Below, piece by piece: positions 56,806-64,000 of a stretch of DNA of 64,000 bases. Source of the stretch: Glaciozyma antarctica PI12 (taxonomy: Eukaryota > Basidiomycota > Microbotryomycetes > Kriegeriales > Camptobasidiaceae). The stretch lies in the NCBI GenBank assembly GCA_002917775.1, contig KZ627148.1, forward strand, positions 1,279,431 through 1,343,430. The letters are read 5' to 3'. The notes under the pieces were generated by a model. It ran no database searches. It was given only the letters and a program-made list of their open reading frames with translations, and was not told the origin of the DNA. Position numbers and translations under genes: made by a program. Every line of letters begins with the position of its first letter. Within the stretch, counting starts at the first letter, position 1.

Positions 56806-58375
56806 ATGGCCTCCGTTTCTGAGCGCAGGTACGTCTCCCTCCCAGAAGCGCCTTGTCACGCACCTCGTTAACCCACGCGCCTCTCCTCCCAGCTCCGACC
56901 TGCCGACCACGTTCCCTCCCTCCTCTCACACCGACGCCAGCAACAACCTTGCCTCCACCACCATCAGCATAGGCAGCAAGGAGGACAGCTCTTCGTTCTT
57001 CAACTTTGCTGGAGGAACGTCGGCGGCGGCGGCAGGCGACCGGAAGAGGGACGATGGAGCGGCGCCGAACGAGGCGGAGAAGCCGCTCTGGTTGCGCTTG
57101 CCTGCTTGGGTACCGTGAGCTTCTCTGCACTGGGTTCGTGGGGGGTAGCGTTGAGCTGATGGCTGCTGTTCTTCTAGGATCTGCTGCTGGATTGGGACCT
57201 CCTCGTTTGTGATCCTCCAGAACAAACACATCCTCAGCGACCTGCACTTCAGCCACCCTGTTGTGCGTGCGGAGCGAACGCGTGGACAGAGCGAGAGCTG
57301 ATCGGCGTTCGTACAGGCTCTCACAACGATACATCTTCTGTTCCAAACGGTAGCCACGAGGGGATTGAGGCGGTACACCACCCTCGTGGACGGCGCGAAG
57401 GAGCTCGAGGTGACTGGTCAGTTTTGCAGACCTCTCTCTTGACTTGAGCTAACGAGCATCCTTTGCAGGCAAGATGAACCGCGATGTATTTATGCGCAAG
57501 ATCGTACCTGTTGCCGTTCTCTTTTCGCTGTCCCTCGTTCTTTCGAACTGGGTGTACCTTGAGCTCAGTGTTTCGTTCATTCAGATGGTACGTCTTCTTT
57601 ACTCCCTCCCTGCGAACAGTGACTGATTTCGTCTTTCGCAGATCAAGGCATTCACTCCCTGCTCCGTGCTCCGTTTCTCCTTCGCCGCCAAGCTCAAGGA
57701 ACCCTCACGAAAAGCTTTTGCGCTCGTGGCATTAATCTCACTTGGAGTCTCCATCGCTTCGTACGGTGAAATCGACTTCAAGCTCGTCGGTTTCCTTGTG
57801 CAAGTGCGCACTTTTGACCTTCCACCTCGCGCGCAGAAGCTGACAAGTTCCCACCTCGCAGGCTCTCGCTATTGCTATCGAGTCATGTCGCCTTATTCTC
57901 ATCCAGATCCTTCTGCAAGGAATGGGAATGGACCCCTTGACGTGAGCTCCTCGCCTGCGGCACCACCTACATTCCTCACCACAGGCTCGCAGGTCGCTCT
58001 CGTATTACGCTCCAGTGTGCTTATTTATCAACTGCATTATCCTCCTCCCCGTCGAGGGCTTCGCGCCTTTCTACGACGCCGTTCATCTCGTTGGGCTCCC
58101 GACGCTGTTCGGAAAGCAAGTCAACCACATTCCTCCCTCCCAGCAAGCGCTAACCCTCCCTCTCCAGCGCCTGCATGACGTTCGCGCTGAACCTGTCGTC
58201 GGTATGGCTCATTGGCAGCGCTTCCGGCTTGGTCCTCACCCTCGCCGGCGTCTTGAAGGACATTCTCCTCATCGCCGGATCCTGGTTGATCTTGGGATCC
58301 TCCATCACGGGAATTCAGATGTTTGGGTACGCGATCGCGCTGGCAGGGCTCGTGATCTTCAAGATGGGGTGGTAG
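56806..58375 (+). CDS. Triose-phosphate/nucleotide-sugar transporter family (SLC35-like)
   Basis: Multi-TM transporter of the TPT/drug-metabolite superfamily, typically exchanging nucleotide sugars or sugar phosphates across Golgi/ER membranes. Start MASVSERR is spliced to a Ser/Thr-rich cytosolic N-terminus, then LWLRLPAWV and ICCWIGTSSFVILQNKHIL (the family's NK motif in TM1). Others: FPVALTTIHLLFQTV-like exon, RKIVPVAVLFSLSLVLSNW, VSFIQMIKAFTPCSVL (highly typical), ISLGVSIASYGEIDFKLVGF, RLILIQILLQGMGMDPLTSL, SSVWLIGSASGLVLTLAGVL and KDILLIAGSWLILGSSITGI. The end is FGYAIALAGLVIFKMGW. About seven introns. Substrate cannot be told from the sequence. Confidence 0.92.
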
Positions 58376-58806
58376 TTGCGGTCGTCGAGGGTTATGTAGC
58401 TTCGAGGATATAATATACATTTTTCGCCTCTTTCTCGGCTCGCACAGAGAGTCGTGTAGATTCGGGGGAAGGAGAGAGCCTTCGAGAGCATCAGCTCCAG
58501 CTACACAGCCGACGAGGGAGATCCCGGTGAGATCTATGAGAGACGGAAGGGCTGGTCAATCCAACCTCGGCAGCGAGAAATTCGCTTCGCCGCGGCGGGC
58601 GGTGCGCTGGAGTTTTCAAACTGCTTTTCAAGCCTCGTTAAAAATGCTCACAATACGAGAAACCGCAGAGGTTGCCGGCGTGGAAGGAGAGTGAGGAGAG
58701 ACCAGGGTGGCAAGCGACCCTGGCGCTACGCCGTCGAGGTTTCCGCGTTTGCTCTCTCCCCTCTCTACAGTGATGGTACCAAATCCAACAGAGTTGCATG
58801 CCAATC
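58376..58806. other. Convergent spacer between TPT transporter and HBS1
   Basis: A 431-bp gap between two stops, so it holds both 3' UTRs. It contains an AT-rich GATATAATATACATTTTT segment near 58408-58425 that could act in polyadenylation of the transporter mRNA. Small frames were not called. Confidence 0.55.
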
Positions 58807-61800
58807 TCAGGGGAGAACCTCCAACACGATCCCAGCCGCTGCGAACCGCAGCGCATCAGCCACAGCTCGACTCGGAACCGAACCGCTCGACTCACCAATC
58901 GTCTCCCCACCCCGCCGGAACAGCACCCGACCCATACTCTTGTTCGCCGCAAAGGTCTCGAGAGGAATAGTCGAGCGTCTCGAAGCTCCCGAAGTGGGGG
59001 GTCGGAGCTGGACGTGAATGCGCGCCGAGGAGCCCTTCTTCAGCATCCTGGAGAGAGGACGAGTGAGCAACGCCGAGGAGCTGGAGAAAAGAACGAGGAC
59101 GCACCGAGGATTCGCCTTGATGACCGCTCCCGAAGTCTTGTCGAGCTCAGCGTCGAGGGTCGAGATGGTCGCAGGGATGTCCTTGCTGTGATGGAAGAGC
59201 TCAACGGCCGATCCGGCGGTGATGGGGTACTTGAGGTCGAAGACGATGATCTGGGCGGAGAAGGCCGAGACGACAGGGACGAGTTGATGAGGCGGGCAGA
59301 GGACTGAGCCGACGCTGCGCCGGGAGGTGGCGTCAGCAGGCGCCAGAAGCGGATGCAGAGGAAAGCGTACCTGAGCTGGAGAGGATCAATACCGGAAAGG
59401 AAGACGGTTACGTTGACGCCGGCGACGGCCCAGGGAACTGTCTCTCCATCGACTTCGAGAGCTGCGGGAGAACGGTCAGCGAAAGTTGCGAGAGATTTTG
59501 CGCAGGACTTACATCGAACGATACCGCTCTCGTCACCAGGCAAGACTGCTAGACGCTCGCCGACTTGAACGATACCACTCTCGATCCTCCCCGACACTGC
59601 AAGCCCCGACGACGTCGCGGTCTGCCCTCGGAAGACGTTCGAGACCGGTATCCGTAGAGGCGCGTCGAGAGCTCGTGGAGGGACGTCGAGGGCATCTGAA
59701 GCGTCAGAGAAGTCAGCAAAACGAGCGAGAAGGCGAGGAGAGAAAACGGAGGACGCACCGAGCTGCTCGACCAGTGTTGGCCCCTCGTACCAGCTGTTGA
59801 GGACCTCGTTCTTCCGCTCGACAAGGTTCTCGCCCGAAGTCGCGCCGACGGGGATGAAGGTGACTTTCGACGGGTGGAAGCCCGACTGAGTGAGGAACGG
59901 TCGCAACTGGGTCCGAATGTCCTCGAAGCGATATTGCGCCCAACCGACCTGCAGACACCCAGTCGTCAGCCTCCTCGTCCGCTGCGTGGTGGAACAAACG
60001 CACAGCATCAAGCTTGTTGACCGCCACAACGAGCTGCTGCACTCCCAAGCTCCGTACCAGGACCGCATGCTCCCTCGTCTGCCCATCGCCCTCAAACCCT
60101 CGTTCAAACGCCCCGCTCGCGCCATCGACAACCAGAACAGCCGTGTCGGCTTGCGCAGCGCCCGAGATCATGTTGGGGATGAAGTCGCGGTGACCCGGGG
60201 CGTCAATGAGCGTGAAGCGCTTGTGAGGCGTCTCGAAGCCGTCGATCGCGACGTCAATAGTCACTCCCCTGCGATGCTGCATCAGAACAAGGAGCACGCG
60301 AGGGTCAAGATAGGAGCGCACCGTTCCCGTTCTTCGTCCATCGCGTCGAAAGCCCATGCGTAGGCGAAGCTCCCCTTGCCCATCTTCTGACTCTGTCGCT
60401 GATTCGACTCCAACGCCCGATCCGACAAGACTCCCAGCTCGTGCAACACCCTCCCCATCAAGGTCGACTTCCCCGCATCGACATGCCCTGCGCAACACAG
60501 ACCATCAGCTCTCGCTCCTCCCACAATCCTCGAGCGGCGTACCAACGACCACCAAGCTCAAGACCGGCTTCTCGCCCTTCTCCTTCTCCCTCGCCGCCTC
60601 CAAAATTTTCTCCTTCGCAATGCTCACAACCGGTACCGCCACCCTCTGTTCCTCCTCCTCCTCCGCATTCCCTCGCACCAGCCCCATCCCTTCTAAATCC
60701 GCTCGAAGCTGCGAAACCGGTCCCGCGAGCGCTGGTGCCGACGTCAAGACTGGCGCCTTCTTGGGAGCCTTGGCCTTTGGTGCAGAGGGTGCGGGAGTGG
60801 AGGGTCGCGAGTTCTTAGCGGAGGGTGGGGCGGAGGATTTGGCTTGTTTTTGCTTTTCTGCGAGGGGGGTGCGCGTTGAGATGGGATTTGGAAGAAAAGG
60901 TGGGAGAGAGAGTCAGTACCTGAGCTGAGGAATGCAAAGGGACTTTGGTAGAGTCGTCCGCCTCGCTCATTTCCGTTTCGGAGCGACGCCAGCCAACGCG
61001 GTTCCCTTTCGGGCGAGAAGGACGACGTCGTCCGGGCTTGGAGAGGCGAACGCAGGGATTCCAGCGCTGGCGATTGCGCTATCCCGCGCGAGGGAGCCTT
61101 CAATGGAGAGAAGGACGGCGGGAGGGGGAGAGCGAGGGGAGAGCGTCGCGGCGAAGGGGGAGGGAGAGGCGCGGAGGGAAGGGAGAGTGGTGGGTGGAGG
61201 TGAGGAGGGGGGCAGGGAGGTGGGAGGAGCAGGAGGAGGAGTGACAGGCCGGGGGACGGGAGAAGGCGCGGCTTTGGTGGTGCGAGCGGCTTGCGAGGCG
61301 AGCATCTTGAGCTGGAGCTTCGAGAGCTTCTTCCCACCTGCCTCGGTCGCTGGTAGAGCTCCCGTCACTGGTGCCGCATCCTCTTGCTCGCTTGCTCGCT
61401 TCGCCTTGAGCTCCTGCTGCCGCCAGACGCGCCGCCTTCCCCGCCGCGACCTTGGCCGCCAACTTGCTCTGCGGAGCCGCCGCGGGTACAGCCGTAGGGA
61501 CAGCGAGGGTCGAAGGAGTAGAGTCGAGAGAGAGAGTGGATAGGGACGTCGGAAGGTCGCTTGGCGTGGGTTGTACGCTCGTCGTGGTCGTCCCCTCGAC
61601 GGCGCCAGAATCGCGATAGAGAGGCACAGAGAGGCTGGGATCGTACTCACCACCTGCACGTCCTCGAGCAGCTTCCTTCTTGTGTTGTTCCTCTGCAAGC
61701 TGCGTCAGCGCCTGGTCCCTCGCGTGCTCCGGCGCGCACAACTCACCGAGAAGGTAGGCGATGGAAGACTCGACGTCGAAGAAATAGTTCCAGAGGGCGT

Positions 61801-62160
61801 CCTTGATGTCGCGGTCTGTTATCGCAGTTGCAGAGCCGAGGACGCTGTGGATCGCAGACAAAGCGGACGCCATTTGAGCTGGAAGAGGGAGGTCGTGAGC
61901 CGGGACAGCTGGAGGGGAGATGATGACGGACCTTGCTGCTCGTCGTCCATGTCATCTGCAACGTAGTCGAGTCAGTGAGCTCCTACAGCGTGGCAACTGG
62001 CTCGAACTGACCGTAGTCCTCTCCTCCCGAGTCGATAGCCTGGTCGTCGAGCTCATCTTGAAACAAAGGGAAGTCAGCTGCTGGCCGGCTGGGAGAGGTC
62101 GGCTAAGACGAGTCGCTCACCGTCCAAGTCCAGGTTCTTGATGGCGCGATGGCGTGACAT
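58807..62160 (-). CDS. HBS1: Ribosome-rescue GTPase HBS1
   Basis: Partner of Dom34/Pelota in dissociating stalled ribosomes (no-go and non-stop decay). The N-terminus [20 protein letters not shown] closely fits HBS1. It is followed by the UBA-like Hbs1 N-domain ([33 protein letters not shown]) and a long Ala/Pro/Ser-rich linker. The GTPase: [20 protein letters not shown] (G1), [20 protein letters not shown] (G2), [20 protein letters not shown] (G3), [12 protein letters not shown] (G4) and VGATSGENL. The barrel domains include [20 protein letters not shown] and [15 protein letters not shown]; it ends GIVLEVLP. About nine introns. Divergent from THO2 across 159 bp. Confidence 0.95.
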
Positions 62161-62319
62161 TTGAAGGCGTTTAGAGAAGGAGAGGGAGTAGGGAGGAGCG
62201 AAGGGGAGGCGACGAGGGCGAGGTGACTTGGTCGCGAGCTGCTGGCTGGTGTCTTTCTCCCCCTCCCCACTTCCCTTCAAACTCTCCCAGCCTAGTTTGG
62301 CTTGTAAACTCTCCTGGGA
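62161..62319. promoter_or_regulatory. 159-bp bidirectional HBS1-THO2 promoter
   Basis: The start codons of the two divergent genes are separated by 159 bp, so both promoters and leaders must overlap. Contains purine-rich sequence on the plus strand (GGAGAGGGAGTAGGGAGG) just upstream of HBS1. No clear TATA element. Confidence 0.6.
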
Positions 62320-64000
62320 ATGAGTCAAGTCACTCTCCAGCAGGGGAAGGAGCTCGGCGCAGCTCTCCACGCCGACTTCTCCTCCTCACCACGAGTGTAC
62401 GTCTCCTCAAGCTCGCCTTGGTAACAGCCGCTCAACAAGGCTTCTCTCCACAGCACCGAACAACTGGTAGCGCTAGTAACGACAGCGCCCGCCTCCGCCC
62501 CCGCCCCTCTCGCCCTCTACTCCGCCATCCACTCCCTCCTCTTCCCACTCGTCTCCGCTACACCTCCGTCCGTCTCTCTCGTCGCCTCCTACTTCTCCGA
62601 CTCGCTCTTCCCCGCCCTACGTGCCGCGGACGACTCCGCAGACGACCCAGCACAGCGTGTCGCGGACGTCATCATCGATGCTGTGTGGCAGATCGACCAG
62701 GAGATTGAGAACGGCATGCTGCAGCACCACACGGCGGCATCGACCCCGGCGGCTGTTGTCGCGCCGAGTGGTGAGGAGATGGATGTGGATGGAGCCGCAG
62801 GGAGCAAGGACGCTGGAGCGAGTGGAGCAGAGGCGACTGCTAGTGTGGAGAGCGCCGCCGAGAAGGAGCTGCTCCGGCAGCAACACAACAAGAAGCTGGA
62901 GAGGGAAGGGCGCAAGCGCTTGGCTGAGCTCGTCAAGGTCTTTATTGTGCGTGCATTCGTACTTCGCGCGGAGAGGAGCGCCAGCTGATCATCCGTTGCA
63001 GGCCGCCAACATCCTCTCGGTTAACGCCTGCCTCGAGCGCCTCGAGACGACTTTCGTCGCTCTTGAACCTCTCGCTCTCATCATGGATCAGCCCAACTTT
63101 GCTCGACTAGAAATCCGGAGCCGGACAGCTCTCTAGTGCGCTTGCGTTCCTGGTTGAGCTCGTTGCTGGGAGCTAACGTCCTCCGCCCGCGCAGCTACAA
63201 GCAGCAGAAGTTCAACCTCCTCCGCGAAGAGTCAGAAGGATACTCGAAGCTCGTCGTTGAGCTCCTGTCGAATATGGGCCCGCCTCACTCGGTCACGAAC
63301 GCGCGGAGCCAGGAGAGCGAGTCGCAGCGTGTCCGGCGCGCGAAGCTCGTTGGCGACTCTGTCAAGAGCTTAATCGGTGCGTTCTTAAGCCTGCTTGCAC
63401 TTTCTAGGCTCGCTCACGTTTTGTTACCGACAGGCAACTTCAACCTCGACCCCGATCGCGCGCTCGACATCGTCCTCGACACATTCTCGGACCAGATCGT
63501 CCATCACCACCAGTTCTTCATCGACTTCCTCGCGCACTCGCCTTGGGCTCCGAAAAAGCCGTCGAACGGAACCTCGAAGGTGGATACGGAGATGGAGGTC
63601 GACGAGGCGGAGGGTGGCAAGGGCAAGGCGAAGGCGAAGGAGCCGCTCGTTGATGTCGGACTGGAGGGGGGCAGGGGAAGCTTCTTGATCGGGCAGATTC
63701 TGGGGTTCAAGTTTTCGTTTTACCAGGTACGCGAAGGCGCAAGGGCAGAAGTCGGAAGTCAAGCTGACGTTTTGGGCAATCTGCATAGAGCCACGGCCGA
63801 GAAGACTCCCGAGAAGCTCTACCTCATGACCGCCCTATTGATCTGGAACGGTTTCGTCAAGCTAGGGGACCTCTATCCTCATGTGCGTGTCCTCATCCTT
63901 GCATTTACGCCGACGGCCACTCGAGTCGGTGCCTTGCGCAGCTCTCTCCCGAAGACGACGTTTTCGCAAAAACCGAATCCGTCTACCGCGAAGCTCAGGC
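62320..64000 (+). CDS. THO2: THO complex subunit 2 (5' part, runs off window)
   Basis: Scaffold of the THO/TREX complex coupling transcription to nuclear mRNA export. The ATG at 62320 gives MSQVTLQQGKELGAALHADF, joined by an intron to TEQLVALVTTAPASAPAPLA. Then YSAIHSLLFPLVSATPPSVS, a Lys/Glu-rich stretch, VKVFIAANILSVNACLERLE, YKQQKFNLLREESEGYSKLV (the most diagnostic THOC2 motif), NFNLDPDRALDIVLDTFSDQ and EKTPEKLYLMTALLIWNGFV. Five or six introns are visible. The gene is open at the right edge, so only the N-terminal quarter or so is present. Confidence 0.93.

Noticed and set aside
1-64000. tRNA, rRNA, CRISPR, LTR or virus-like elements
   Set aside because: Looked for box A/B-like tRNA signals, spaced short repeats, reverse transcriptase or integrase motifs and long terminal repeats; found none that hold up.

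Overview
The window looks like nuclear DNA from a GC-rich basidiomycete yeast, most likely a red yeast of the Microbotryomycetes/Sporidiobolales (Rhodotorula-like). The reasons are very compact gene spacing, almost every gene cut by many 45-100 nt introns (GTGAGT/GTACGT-like donors, a CTGAC/CTAAC branch site 10-20 nt before CAG), Ser/Pro/Arg-rich unstructured protein tails, and a gene set typical of basidiomycete fungi. The species is an inference. No tRNA, rRNA, CRISPR array, transposase or virus-like element was recognised.

Left part (1-14 kb). A 0.68 kb inverted repeat (1-684 and 7950-8650) encloses a transporter cassette: an APC-family GABA/amino-acid permease (1156-3618), an unrecognised acidic nuclear-type protein (3758-4771) and a MATE efflux transporter (5911-7850). 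Each arm carries the 3' end of a bZIP transcription-factor gene. The right copy (8507-9195, minus) is present in full; only the tail of the left copy is in the window. The right bZIP gene is head-to-head with a predicted secreted agmatinase (9757-11720), whose 3' end has been duplicated in tandem (170-bp unit). Together these could form a nitrogen/polyamine (agmatine-putrescine-GABA) uptake and catabolism locus; that is inference. A carnosine N-methyltransferase homologue (12252-13881, minus) follows.

Middle part (14-41 kb). In order: a WRN-type 3'-5' exonuclease with an extra C-terminal helix-turn-helix-like segment (14199-17153); a TMEM184/OST-alpha family membrane protein (17302-20326, minus); an HSDL2-like SDR (20752-22119) ending 19 bp from a CLPTM1 homologue (22139-24877, minus); a TRK potassium transporter with a GC-AG intron (25129-29081, minus); a second SDR-fold protein (29710-30836); transaldolase (31018-32438, minus); a GTPBP1-like GTPase (33613-36564); an F-box-like/LRR protein (36809-38095); and the U3 snoRNP WD40 protein RRP9 (38148-40434, minus).

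Right part (41-64 kb). A NIT2-type omega-amidase with an apparent mitochondrial presequence (40723-42106, minus); a fungal MHYT-domain membrane protein (42292-45464, minus) divergent from an unrecognised multi-pass membrane protein (46021-47772); a CAP10/GT90 glycosyltransferase (47961-51690, minus); NAD kinase (52791-56562); a triose-phosphate/nucleotide-sugar transporter (56806-58375); the ribosome-rescue GTPase HBS1 (58807-62160, minus); and, from a 159-bp shared promoter, the start of THO2, the THO mRNA-export complex scaffold, which runs off the end. Most of the right two-thirds is ordinary housekeeping content. Accessory-looking structure is concentrated in the first 12 kb.

Exon junctions were read by eye. 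Outer gene limits are more reliable than individual splice sites.
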